Below the pieces are notes generated by a model. That model was not told the origin of the DNA and did no database searches. It worked only from the letters and a program-made list of their open reading frames with translations. Of a stretch of DNA of 56,082 nt, positions 43,034-51,651 are shown one piece after another. Source of the stretch: Herminiimonas sp. GTDB taxonomy: Bacteria; Pseudomonadota; Gammaproteobacteria; Burkholderiales; Burkholderiaceae_D. Numbering within the stretch: position 1 is the first letter of the stretch; the number at the start of each line of letters is the position of its first letter. The translations under genes were made by a program, and so were the position numbers. The stretch is taken from assembly GCA_028292315.1 (NCBI GenBank), contig JAQGMO010000027.1, positions 1-56,082 of the forward strand. Reading direction: 5' to 3'.

Positions 43034-45505
43034 TTAACTCAACGGCGCCAGCAAGGCCTGCAGGTCGTCGGCACTGAACTTGTGCGCTAATCCGCCATCG
43101 CTCCCCAGCACACCTTCGGCCAGTGCGGCCTTGCGCGCTTGAAGTTCGAGAATGCGTTCTTCGATGCTTCCTTCCACCACCAGCTTGTAGACAAATACGG
43201 TCTGCGCTTGCCCAATGCGGTGAGCGCGGGCGGTGGCCTGCTCTTCCACCGCAGGGTTCCACCATGGGTCCATGTGGATCACGGTGTCGGCTGCGGTGAG
43301 GTTGAGCCCGACGCCGCCAGCCTTCAGGCTGATCAACAGGATCGGAACGCTTTTGCCCTGGAATTGCGCCACCACTGCGCCGCGGGCCGAAGGCGGTGTC
43401 TTGCCGGTCAACGCCAGCCACGGCAATTGCATGGCTTCCAGCTCGGTCTCGATCAAGCCCAGCATTTCCGTGAATTGGGAAAACACCAGGATGCGGCGGC
43501 CCTCGGCGACCAGTGCAGGCAGCATGTCGCGCAGAATTTCCAGCTTGGCGCGTTCCATGGTCTTCGGGAGCGTGATGCCTTTGAGCAGATAGGGGTCGCA
43601 ACATACTTGCCTGAGTTTCAGCAGCGCGTCGAGAATGGTAATTTGTGCGCCGGCAAAGCCCTTGCGCTGCAAAATGCGGCGCACCTGCTCGTCGGCCGCG
43701 AAGCGCACGCTTTCGTAAAGGTCGCGCTGGCGGCCCCGCAATTGCACGCGCTTCAGCACTTCGGTTCTGGGCGGCAGCTCAGCGGCCACCTCTTCCTTGC
43801 GTCGGCGCAGGATAAAAGGTCGAACGCGCTGCGCCAGTAACCGCGACCGCAGCGTTTCGCCATTGACTTCGATCGGCCTGCGCCACAGGCGCGTGAAGCT
43901 GCGCGCGTCACCGAGAAAACCGGGCATCAGGAAATCAAATTGCGTCCACAGCTCGCCCAGGTGATTTTCCAGCGGTGTACCGGTGATGCACAGGCGATGG
44001 CGTGCCTGCAACCGACGCACTGCATGGGCGCTACGGCTCGCTGCGTTCTTGACGGTTTGTGCTTCATCCAGGATCAGCAGGTGAAAAGGCTGCGCGGACA
44101 GCGCCGCAAGATCGCGCCACAGCAACGGGTAGGTGGTCAGCACAACATCATGATCGGCCATGCGACAAAAGTTTTCCGCCCTGTCGGCGCCTTGCAAGGT
44201 CAATACACGCAAGGTCGGCGCCATGCGCTTTGCTTCGGCCTGCCAGTTGAACACCAGCGAGGTGGGCAGCACGACCAAAGCGGGGCAGTCGAGCCGGCCC
44301 GAATGCTTTTCAATCAACAGGTGCGCGAGCGCCTGCGCCGTCTTTCCCAAACCCATGTCATCGGCCAGGATACCTGCCAGATGATGTTCGCGCAGGTACT
44401 GCAGCCAGGCCACGCCGTGCAACTGATACGGTCGCAAGATCACACCCAGGTCAGCCGGCGCCTGGATAGGTTGCGGACCGCCCGTGTTTTTCAGCCGCTG
44501 CGCCAGTTCGCGCAATCCCGCCTCGCCTTGCAGTTGCCATGCGCCATGTGCGCCTGCGCGCTCGCACTGCGTATCCAGCAGACTCTGGCACATGACGTCG
44601 AATCGCTGCGCATCCCAGGATGATAGCCGCAACGGACCTTCGTTACGGCGGGGATCGGTGAGCAGGTCCAGCATGCGGGCTACGATCGACTTGATTGGCG
44701 CCGCCAGTGCATCGATCCATTTGCCTCCGGGTGCACGCAAGCGCACCAGCGCAGTGTCGTCGATAGCGTCGATCTGTCGGGCATCGAGCCAGCGCGCATC
44801 GCGTTGCAGCAGGTTTGCCAGCAGCGGCACCAGATCCAGCACCTGCCCGTCAATCTCTATTCCCAGGGTCAACAACCACGAGCCTTCGTGTGCGGTTTGA
44901 TCCAGGGCCGTCACGGCGGGGGTGCGGCCTGCCATGCGCGAAGCCACTTCCTTCCCCAGCACTTCGCCAGTCGCCGGACTCACGATCAGGTGCCAGGCCT
45001 CTACGGGCACGCTCTCGTGCGCAAAGCCGGGGCGCACAACCACGGCCCAGCCCTCGGCCTGCAATTCGGGCAACTTCTCCGCCCAAAAGTCGCCAAAGAA
45101 ATCTTCCTGTTCCAGCGTCCACAGGGGGCCGCGCACGTGGTCGTCATCGTCGGTGCGCCACTGCAAAGTTTCAGCGGACAGCGGTAGCAGGCCGAGATCC
45201 CATACCCGGTCCAGCGCATCGGCCTCGGCGCCGAGGTCGCGCAACAGTACGCGCCGCCCTTGGCCGTCCTCCAGGAATTGCGAAGACAAAGGACGGCGGT
45301 TCAGTATCGTGGACGGCGCCGGTATCTCCCAGCGCACACCATCGTCGGTAACATAGGTCCATTCGATTTGCACGACTGTCACGCTGCCGCCGCGCGGACC
45401 GAACGGGCCGGAAGGCCGCATCCCGAGCAGGCCGTCACCGCGGGTCAGGGTCTGCAGCGCGATGCGGGGCCGGAACCGCCCGAGGAGTTCGGAAGCGTTG
45501 ATCAT
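43034..45505 (-). CDS. SNF2-family DNA helicase/translocase
   Basis: An 823-residue Swi2/Snf2-type ATPase. The N-terminal 330 residues are an uncharacterised region. Motif I DDMGLGKT lies near residue 380, motif II is DEAQ (near 477), motif III ITGTPLENHLGELW, motif V LISLKAGGVGLNLTAA and motif VI ARAHRIGQAQ (near 760). It would move on double-stranded DNA and remodel nucleoprotein; the bacterial role is mostly unknown, RapA-like recycling or repair being options. Its ATG overlaps the stop of the upstream hydratase gene, so they are coupled. Confidence 0.9.
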   Translation of the reverse strand: MINASELLGRFRPRIALQTLTRGDGLLGMRPSGPFGPRGGSVTVVQIEWTYVTDDGVRWEIPAPSTILNRRPLSSQFLEDGQGRRVLLRDLGAEADALDRVWDLGLLPLSAETLQWRTDDDDHVRGPLWTLEQEDFFGDFWAEKLPELQAEGWAVVVRPGFAHESVPVEAWHLIVSPATGEVLGKEVASRMAGRTPAVTALDQTAHEGSWLLTLGIEIDGQVLDLVPLLANLLQRDARWLDARQIDAIDDTALVRLRAPGGKWIDALAAPIKSIVARMLDLLTDPRRNEGPLRLSSWDAQRFDVMCQSLLDTQCERAGAHGAWQLQGEAGLRELAQRLKNTGGPQPIQAPADLGVILRPYQLHGVAWLQYLREHHLAGILADDMGLGKTAQALAHLLIEKHSGRLDCPALVVLPTSLVFNWQAEAKRMAPTLRVLTLQGADRAENFCRMADHDVVLTTYPLLWRDLAALSAQPFHLLILDEAQTVKNAASRSAHAVRRLQARHRLCITGTPLENHLGELWTQFDFLMPGFLGDARSFTRLWRRPIEVNGETLRSRLLAQRVRPFILRRRKEEVAAELPPRTEVLKRVQLRGRQRDLYESVRFAADEQVRRILQRKGFAGAQITILDALLKLRQVCCDPYLLKGITLPKTMERAKLEILRDMLPALVAEGRRILVFSQFTEMLGLIETELEAMQLPWLALTGKTPPSARGAVVAQFQGKSVPILLISLKAGGVGLNLTAADTVIHMDPWWNPAVEEQATARAHRIGQAQTVFVYKLVVEGSIEERILELQARKAALAEGVLGSDGGLAHKFSADDLQALLAPLS

Positions 45506-46272
45506 CTTTGCGTAAAACGCACCGTCAGTACGCCGAGGTCGCCGTATCGAATGGTGATCTGCTGCTCCACCGGCACCTCGAAACTGCCGGCGTACGAGCC
45601 GGTAATTACCGCTTGGCCTGCTTGCAGGCCTTGTCCATTTCTGCGCAAGAATTCAGCCAGCCAATACAGCGGCGCACGCGGATCTGCATTCGGATGGCGA
45701 CCTTCCAGCTGGACTTCCTGACCGGTCTCCAGGTTCATTCGGATCGCCATCATGCCGGCGCCGCGTGCTTTCTCGCCATGGACTTGCGGACCGATGAACA
45801 GGCCTTGATTGAGCAGACCGTCGGCCAGGTTTTCAGCGAACGCCGCGTCGGCCGGATCGCTGTAGCGGCTGTTGATTAGCTCCAGCGCGAGATGCGTGCG
45901 GGCGATCGCGGCATCGACATCGGCGGGGGTATAGGGTGCGTCGCGCGCCGGCAAGTCACGTCCGAGGATGAAGGCGAGCTCCGGTTCGACCCGCACTTGT
46001 CCGGCGTGAGCCCATGCGGCACACGGACTGGCGGCGTGGATAGTGCCGGTATAAATCGGCGCCAGGACGACACTACTCTCGGCCGGCATGCCGCATTTCC
46101 AGGCGCCGATGCGGTCGCCAAGCTGCTTGGTTACGGCCGCTTGAATAGCCAGCGCGGTGTCAACCTGGAGCGGCCGGCACCGTTCCGGCAGACGCGGACC
46201 CTGCTCACCACTTCTGCGGCGCGCCGCCAGGATCGTTGCTGCGCTGGTGACGGGAAAAGGGCCTTGGGACAT
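45502..46272 (-). CDS. 2-keto-4-pentenoate hydratase-like protein
   Basis: A 256-residue protein of the fumarylacetoacetase/MhpD superfamily, which hydrates 2-keto-4-pentenoates or decarboxylates 4-oxalocrotonate in aromatic meta-cleavage routes. The metal-binding pattern RVEPELAFILGRDLP, the central ALELINSRYSDP and the GQAVITGSYAG segments fit the family. No aromatic-degradation genes are nearby, so the substrate is uncertain. ATG 46272 is chosen because the upstream frame lacks similarity. Coupled by four bases to the SNF2 gene downstream, an odd pairing. Confidence 0.85.
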   Translation of the reverse strand: MSQGPFPVTSAATILAARRRSGEQGPRLPERCRPLQVDTALAIQAAVTKQLGDRIGAWKCGMPAESSVVLAPIYTGTIHAASPCAAWAHAGQVRVEPELAFILGRDLPARDAPYTPADVDAAIARTHLALELINSRYSDPADAAFAENLADGLLNQGLFIGPQVHGEKARGAGMMAIRMNLETGQEVQLEGRHPNADPRAPLYWLAEFLRRNGQGLQAGQAVITGSYAGSFEVPVEQQITIRYGDLGVLTVRFTQR

Positions 46273-46428
46273 GATTGCCTTTAAATAAAGAGCCGTCTCG
46301 TGGTTCTGGCGAGTGCACCGAAATTTTGGCACTTGACGGCAATACAACAGGTCGCGACAAATGGAGGTCTGAAAAGACCGGCTATTGTAGTCCGCATGGC
46401 AAGTCTGGTGGAACCCGGGCGCACTTGA

Positions 46429-46456
46429 TTACTGGCTACTTGCCCCCAACTATAAT
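46429..46456 (+). promoter_or_regulatory. Candidate sigma-70 promoter upstream of infA
   Basis: A perfect TATAAT at 46451-46456, with a weak -35 (TTACTG, 46429-46434) at 16 bases. Expected start about 100 bases before infA. Confidence 0.45.
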
Positions 46457-46559
46457 ATTGTAAGCATGTGGCGCGACAGGAAACGTGGCATGAATTATTT
46501 CAGCCCGATATGCCAGGCAGTGCGCCAGTGCCTGCAATCCCCCCATTTAAAGGAAATCA

Positions 46560-46778
46560 ATGTCAAAAGACGATGTTATACAGATGCAAGGCAAGATCCT
46601 CGAAAACCTCCCCAGTGCGACGTTCAGGGTTGAATTGGAAAACGGACACAAGGTGCTTGGTCATATCTCCGGAAAAATGCGCAAGAACTACATCAAGATC
46701 CTGCCCGGCGATAAAGTGAACGTGGAAATGACGCCGTACGACCTCACCAAGGCCCGTATCGTATTCCGTTCCAAATAG
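46560..46778 (+). CDS. infA: Translation initiation factor IF-1
   Basis: IF-1 is an OB-fold protein that blocks the ribosomal A site during initiation. The 72-residue protein has the full family pattern ([31 protein letters not shown], ending ARIVFRSK). An AAAGGA site precedes the ATG. It stands outside the ribosomal protein operon that normally holds infA in betaproteobacteria, so it is probably an extra copy, although the rest of the genome is not seen. Confidence 0.95.
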   Translation: MSKDDVIQMQGKILENLPSATFRVELENGHKVLGHISGKMRKNYIKILPGDKVNVEMTPYDLTKARIVFRSK

Positions 46779-46802
46779 TCAGGAAAGGCGATCAGTCAGA
46801 CC

Positions 46803-47117
46803 ATGTTCAAGAAAGGCAAAGGCGGCTCCAGTTTTAAGAGCGGCAAGACGTCATCTGGCGGCGCCGAGAAAAAGGAAACCCTTGAAGGACTGGGCTATGC
46901 GTTCGATAGCGTGACCAAAAAATCTGGATGGAGCTGGAGCACGTCGGCTGCGCGTTCCGACCACAATCAGCCTACTGAAGACGATGCGATTGCGGATGCC
47001 TGGCGCGATGCCGGTGAGCGCACTCAGGCTGCAATGAATATCCCCGTCGACACATGGGAACGTATGAGCGTCAAGGAACAGGCTGAACTGATCCAGGAAG
47101 CGTTGTCCGGCCAATAA
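46803..47117 (+). CDS. Hypothetical protein
   Basis: A 104-residue protein starting 24 bases after infA, probably on the same transcript. The N-terminal 25 residues are Gly/Lys/Ser-rich and basic, as in nucleic-acid-binding or ribosome-associated tails; the rest is acidic and helix-prone (DDAIADAWRDAGERTQAAM). No signal peptide or membrane helix. I do not recognise a family. Confidence 0.6.
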   Translation: MFKKGKGGSSFKSGKTSSGGAEKKETLEGLGYAFDSVTKKSGWSWSTSAARSDHNQPTEDDAIADAWRDAGERTQAAMNIPVDTWERMSVKEQAELIQEALSGQ

Positions 47118-47345
47118 CTGCCTGCCAGGGGCGCCGGTCAGGATGCACTGCGCCCATGCGGTAATTTCGCATGGGCAACTGACGGGATGGAATGCAAAAA
47201 CCCTGGGTCCTGTCGCGCTTTGCAGTTGGAAGCGGGAAACAAGTTTGTCAACATGACCTGCTCCTTTAGGTCGGACCGTGCCGCGGCGACCTGAGAATTC
47301 TTCCTCTATGTTGGCGCGGTGGTAGCTCCAGGAATTCATTGCGCC
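47118..47345. other. Intergenic region between convergent genes, with hairpin
   Basis: No gene is seen. GCCCATGCG (47152-47160), seven-base loop, CGCATGGGC (47168-47176) forms a perfect nine-base stem without a T-run; it could end transcription from the infA side or from the DUF2894 operon. Confidence 0.5.
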
Positions 47346-48089
47346 TTATTTTTTCACCACCTTTGCTGCCTGGCGTTTTTTTGGCTTGTTCGGTTTTTCT
47401 TTCTCGCATTGATCGAGATATAACAAGGTGTCTGCGTAAGAGATAAACCGATTGAGATAATCGGGCGAGATATCGCGCATCAGTGCCAGTGAACGCAGCA
47501 CCAGCATATGGGAATTGATCGGCCCCGCATTCTTTGGGGCTTGCTCAAGTGCCTGTGTCACCTGCTTGTCAACGCTCAGTTTTGACCAGATATTTCTGAA
47601 ATTCCGTATGGTTTTCAGCTCGGGACGCGATGCGGCAGTCCCCTCCGAACGCCTATTAATATTTTCCGGAGATTCTTGCTCAAGTCGGCGCACCAACGCA
47701 CCCAACGATGCGCGTTGCCCGCTTGTCTCCAGGGTGGCGATAAATCGTTGCAATCCTTTGAAATCACTGGCAACGAAAAACCGCTGCAGATCGCCGGCCG
47801 CATGCGGATATTGCAGCAATGTCCGTGCGATGGTTTCCCTGGCATCGCACTGCGCTTGTTCAAAACGTTCTTTAAACGCCGCCAGCGCTCGCGCCAGCTT
47901 AGCGTCGAGCATGCGCTTGACGCTTTCCCGATGCGCCACTGCGCGTTTGGCCAGCACTTCAATGTAGTGCAGGCGCACGGGATCAAACTGGTCCCCGCCT
48001 GCCGTGCGCAGGGAAGCGATCAGCGCGTGGTAATCAGGGGATGAATCCAATGGCGCATCCGCGATTTCTCTGTGATCCGCTTCATTCAT
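47346..48089 (-). CDS. DUF2894-family protein of the motor-like operon
   Basis: The last gene of the four-gene operon. The 247-residue protein is soluble and mostly helical. The N-terminal half carries a helical stretch with DPVRLHYIEVLAKRAVAHRESVKRMLDAKL; the C-terminal third contains LKTIRNFRNIWSKLSVDKQVTQALEQAPKNAGPINSHML-type segments followed by a Lys-rich tail (KPKKRQAAKVVKK). Family assignment to DUF2894 is from recognition of this pattern and its neighbours. ATG 48089 overlaps the OmpA gene by eight bases. Function unknown; a cytoplasmic partner of the channel protein is the natural guess. Confidence 0.75.
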   Translation of the reverse strand: MNEADHREIADAPLDSSPDYHALIASLRTAGGDQFDPVRLHYIEVLAKRAVAHRESVKRMLDAKLARALAAFKERFEQAQCDARETIARTLLQYPHAAGDLQRFFVASDFKGLQRFIATLETSGQRASLGALVRRLEQESPENINRRSEGTAASRPELKTIRNFRNIWSKLSVDKQVTQALEQAPKNAGPINSHMLVLRSLALMRDISPDYLNRFISYADTLLYLDQCEKEKPNKPKKRQAAKVVKK

Positions 48090-48720
48090 GAGACGTCGTT
48101 TTGGCGTTGGGCGTTTTAGGCACGGGCGCCATTTCCACCCGCCGGTTTTGCGCGCGCGAGGCGTCATCGGTGTTGGGCCTTACCGGCTGCTCGGCACCAA
48201 AGGCTGCCGCAAATACCATGGAAGACGGCATTCCTTCGTCGACCAGGGTACGGGTGACCGTCAAAGCGCGCTGGGCCGATAATTCCCAATTGTCAAAGAA
48301 GGGGCCGCCCCGTATCGATTTGTCATCGGTAAACCCGCTCACCATCAGCAGTTCATCACGCGCCGTCAGATAAGCCCGCAGCGGGGTGACCAGGCTGTTT
48401 AACAGTTGCCGGCCTTCAGGCTGCAACTGGTCCGAATTGAGCGCGAACAGTACCTGGCCACTGATGCCAATGCGCCCGTTGCTTAGTGTGATGCGCCCCG
48501 TGGCCAGCGGAATTGCCAAGGCTTTTTCCAGGCTCATGCGGCGCTGCTCTTCGACCTGGCGCTTTTTCACTTCGTCTTGCAGGTGCGATGTCAACTCCAT
48601 CTGGACGCCCACCACGCCCACCAGGATCAGCACAAAAGCGCCCAGCAAGCCTGACATCAGGTCGCCAAAAACCGCCCAGACCGGCGCGGTGTGTTCGACG
48701 CCGGCGTCGCTCTCCTCCAT
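48082..48720 (-). CDS. MotB/ZorB-like OmpA-domain stator protein
   Basis: A 212-residue single-pass membrane protein built like a short MotB. The N terminus is cytoplasmic; the membrane helix (about 14-36) has Asp20 in WAVFGDLMSGLLGAF, aligned with the proton-carrying Asp32 of MotB. A coiled segment (40-65) leads to an OmpA domain with GFTDDKS, NWELSAQRAL and RAQNRRVEM, which hold the peptidoglycan-binding Asp and Arg. It starts in the stop codon of the channel gene (TAATG), so the two should be made together and form a stator-like complex. Confidence 0.85.
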   Translation of the reverse strand: MEESDAGVEHTAPVWAVFGDLMSGLLGAFVLILVGVVGVQMELTSHLQDEVKKRQVEEQRRMSLEKALAIPLATGRITLSNGRIGISGQVLFALNSDQLQPEGRQLLNSLVTPLRAYLTARDELLMVSGFTDDKSIRGGPFFDNWELSAQRALTVTRTLVDEGMPSSMVFAAAFGAEQPVRPNTDDASRAQNRRVEMAPVPKTPNAKTTSHE

Positions 48721-50888
48721 TACCTGACCTCTTCGGCAAACACGGTTTGCCTGGCCGGGAGTTGGCGCAACTCTTCAAAAATTTCTTTTTGCGACATCAT
48801 GCTCAAGTCAATGATTTCACGCGCCTGGGCCACGTAATAGGCGAGTTGTTCGTCGCTTCTCAGCATGGATTTGTCCATCGCGCTTTCGATGCGCTGCAGG
48901 TTGGCGATGAGCTTTTCATTGGCTTCATTGAACGAGTGCACGGCGAAACCGAAGGCTTCGCTCAGGCTCGATACTTCGACCGCGCTGCTGGTGACGTGTG
49001 CGGCGATGTCGGACAGTTTGGCGGCTTCGGTGGCAACATTGTCTGAAAACGCGCTGCCGGCGGCGTTGAGCGCCACCGCGGAGGAAGCCACCAGGGAATT
49101 GATCACGGCGCGCTGTTCTGTCGAAGCATGATCGATCGCATTGAGCAATGCATTGAGTGTTTCCATGATGCGGCTGCGTTCCTCAAGCAGTTCGTTGTCG
49201 CGCGCAACACTGCTGGAGATTTCGTGGCGCAATTGTCCAATGACTTCTGCCGCAGCGCGTGGCGCTTCCGAGGCCGTTTGTATGAGCCGCGTGATCGGTT
49301 CTTCCAGCGCGGTGCCCAGCGTCGTCAAATGACTTGTGAGTGCAGTTTGCAGTTGGCCCAGCCGTTCAACCGCTGCATGGCCGCGCAAGGCTTCTTCATC
49401 CCTGAGCGCGCCGAGTTCGGTACGTAACAGGCTGGCCAGTTGATCCATGCGTTCGCTGTGCTGTTCGATCCAGCGGGCTTCAGAGGCGATCCGGGAGCGA
49501 ATTAATTCTTCAGCGGATGTGATCAAGCGTGTTGTTTCGACTAGCGCATTGCTGGCGCCGGTCTGCGCATGTTCGGTAATGTCTTGCGCGGTCCGGGTCA
49601 AAGACTCGCAGATTTGCCGCTGCTGAGAAAGCGTTTGCGCGCTCGTTCGCTGCAATTCGTGAGTAAGCGCGGCCGCCATTGTTTCCAACGATTGCGTCCA
49701 CGCCTGCTGGCGCTGGCTGTCACTTGCTGCCTGACCGGCCTGCAGGCTGGCGTATGTCTTGCCCAGTGTGGCCACAAGGGCGCCGGAACGCTGCTCGAAT
49801 GTTTCGTTGAATGCATCCAGGGAGCGGCCCACACCGGTGACGATGCTCCTGCTTGCCTGTTCCTGGCTGCTGAGTGCCGCTGTCCAGGTATCGGCCACGG
49901 TGGCAGCGGCAGTGCTGAACGTCGCAGAAAGCCCGTCGAGTTGCCTCTGCACCGTATCGGCCATCCGTTCGTGCATCAACGTCGCTTCCCGTGCGACCCC
50001 CGTCATCGCAGCCTCGACCACGGGTTTGATACTTTCGCCGGCAGCATGAGCGCTTTGGCTCAGGCTCTCGCGCAGGGATTTATCTATTGCGCATGCCAGT
50101 TCGGTATATACGCCCTTGACATCGCTGTGAAAGCCCTCCTGATTGCTGAGCAGGCGCTGATTCAACTGCTGGCTCATGCCCTCCCTCTGCGCCATCCTCG
50201 CCTGCAATTTATCGCCCACTTCAGGTAGGGCCCGAGATTGCAACTGCAGCGCCTTGAAGGTTTCCTGACGCTGATGTGTGAGTGAAAAGCGGCGCAATAC
50301 CGTCGCTATCCTGGTGTCCAGTAGTTGCGCGGCCAGCATTCTTTCGCGTCGGCAGAGCGCCGACATCAGCCCCAGCATCGCGGATGCGGCAACCCCTGCC
50401 ACCGAGGTGCCAAACGCGAGGCCCAATCCCTTGACCGGCACGGCAAGTGCGGAGCGGATCGCCTGAAGATCAGTCGTTTTTTCCAATGCAAATACTGCAC
50501 CGTTGAGGGTGACAACCATTCCCAAAAACGTGCCCAGCATTCCCAGCATCACCAGCAACCCGACCAGATAAGGCGTGAGGGTGGGGCCGGGCAAGCCGAC
50601 ACGCTCGCCCTCGATGCGCAAACGCACGGGATTTTGCAGCGAAGCATGCACGCTGCCGAGCCAGCCGCCGAGTTCCGGCAGGTTTTCCGGAATCGCCGCC
50701 ATCGCTGATGTCAATGTGGATGTCGCCTGACGAAACTGATGTAGTTCGAGCGCACCAAACGCATAGACTGCGCCAATGACGGCCGTCATCAGCAGAGCCA
50801 GCAAACTGTCGTCGATAAATCCGGCGCCCACCCAAACAACCCCGGCTGCGCCCAGGAAGAAGGCAACTGTAAATAAAAGTCTATTCAT
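48720..50888 (-). CDS. MotA/TolQ-like channel protein with long coiled tail (DUF802)
   Basis: A 722-residue protein. Residues 1-180 have four membrane helices (about 4-24, 28-47, 107-127, 155-177), the last two carrying the MotA/TolQ/ExbB pattern (LVGLLVMLGMLGTFLGMV and GLGLAFGTSVAGVAASAMLGL). The remaining 540 residues are a soluble, helical, Ala/Ser/Gln/Glu-rich tail with heptad-like repetition. This layout is that of ZorA, the channel of the Zorya system, whose tail projects into the cytoplasm. ATG 50888 overlaps the upstream gene by eight bases; a TTG at 50915 with a better ribosome site is possible. Confidence 0.82.
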   Translation of the reverse strand: MNRLLFTVAFFLGAAGVVWVGAGFIDDSLLALLMTAVIGAVYAFGALELHQFRQATSTLTSAMAAIPENLPELGGWLGSVHASLQNPVRLRIEGERVGLPGPTLTPYLVGLLVMLGMLGTFLGMVVTLNGAVFALEKTTDLQAIRSALAVPVKGLGLAFGTSVAGVAASAMLGLMSALCRRERMLAAQLLDTRIATVLRRFSLTHQRQETFKALQLQSRALPEVGDKLQARMAQREGMSQQLNQRLLSNQEGFHSDVKGVYTELACAIDKSLRESLSQSAHAAGESIKPVVEAAMTGVAREATLMHERMADTVQRQLDGLSATFSTAAATVADTWTAALSSQEQASRSIVTGVGRSLDAFNETFEQRSGALVATLGKTYASLQAGQAASDSQRQQAWTQSLETMAAALTHELQRTSAQTLSQQRQICESLTRTAQDITEHAQTGASNALVETTRLITSAEELIRSRIASEARWIEQHSERMDQLASLLRTELGALRDEEALRGHAAVERLGQLQTALTSHLTTLGTALEEPITRLIQTASEAPRAAAEVIGQLRHEISSSVARDNELLEERSRIMETLNALLNAIDHASTEQRAVINSLVASSAVALNAAGSAFSDNVATEAAKLSDIAAHVTSSAVEVSSLSEAFGFAVHSFNEANEKLIANLQRIESAMDKSMLRSDEQLAYYVAQAREIIDLSMMSQKEIFEELRQLPARQTVFAEEVR

Positions 50889-51651
50889 TGCGTGTCTTGT
50901 TATTGAGTGCTTCAATGAGCCCTACCGTTGGTTGCAGGCGAAGCTCCACTTCAGCCAGCAGCAGCATTTGCATGTCATTGCAAAAGCGCGCCAGCCACGC
51001 TCCCGGTTGCGTCCAACCGGCTGGGTTGTCTGCCTGCCGAGTATCGGCAAGTGTCTGAAGATGTGCTGTGAACAGTTGCTCAAAACGTTTCTTAAGCAGT
51101 ACCGGCACCTTCGAAAGCAGTTTGCTTTCGCGATCGCGCAGTATTCTCTCGAGCGCCGCGTCCAGATCGGCGAGTTTCCTGAGCCTTGGTGACGCCTTCG
51201 CAAGCGCTTCCCGGACATTGGCTCGCAGGGGCTGAATGCGCAATTCCATGTCGCGTTGATGCGTATCATAGAGCCGGCGATATGGCGCGTAAGCCGCCGC
51301 GATGTCCATCGGCAGCTCAGGTTTTAGCGTGGACAGCTCGATGTGCGTCTTGCCCAGGTTCGGCGAGCAACCCTTAATGATCGAATTGATCAGGCCAGCC
51401 TGTATCCGGTCGAATTCGATGCCGACGGCAGCACGGGGAACGAATTGCGCTTCGGGCTGCATTTTTGGCAGGCTTGCAATGCTGTCGTTGTGCACGGCAG
51501 AGAGGGTGATTGCGTCGGTATAGTGAATCCACAGGCCCAGTTTTTCTGCAAACGCATCCCCGGGCTCGACAGCATCCACGATGGCCATGTCAGCGAGACA
51601 ACGAACGAGTTTTGAACTGTGAAAGTTTGTACGCTGTAAAACTCTGGTCAT
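50881..51651 (-). CDS. DUF3348-family protein, first gene of the motor-like operon
   Basis: A 256-residue soluble, helical protein that I recognise by pattern and context as DUF3348. It starts MTRVLQRTNFHSSKLVRCLADM and has a basic central helix (RRLYDTHQRDMELRIQPLR) and a helical C-terminal half ending VGLIEALNNKTR. No signal or membrane segment. The frame extends four residues to a TTG at 51663. It overlaps the channel gene by eight bases. Role unknown; its place at the head of the operon suggests a regulator or cytoplasmic component of the motor complex. Confidence 0.72.
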   Translation of the reverse strand: MTRVLQRTNFHSSKLVRCLADMAIVDAVEPGDAFAEKLGLWIHYTDAITLSAVHNDSIASLPKMQPEAQFVPRAAVGIEFDRIQAGLINSIIKGCSPNLGKTHIELSTLKPELPMDIAAAYAPYRRLYDTHQRDMELRIQPLRANVREALAKASPRLRKLADLDAALERILRDRESKLLSKVPVLLKKRFEQLFTAHLQTLADTRQADNPAGWTQPGAWLARFCNDMQMLLLAEVELRLQPTVGLIEALNNKTRNE

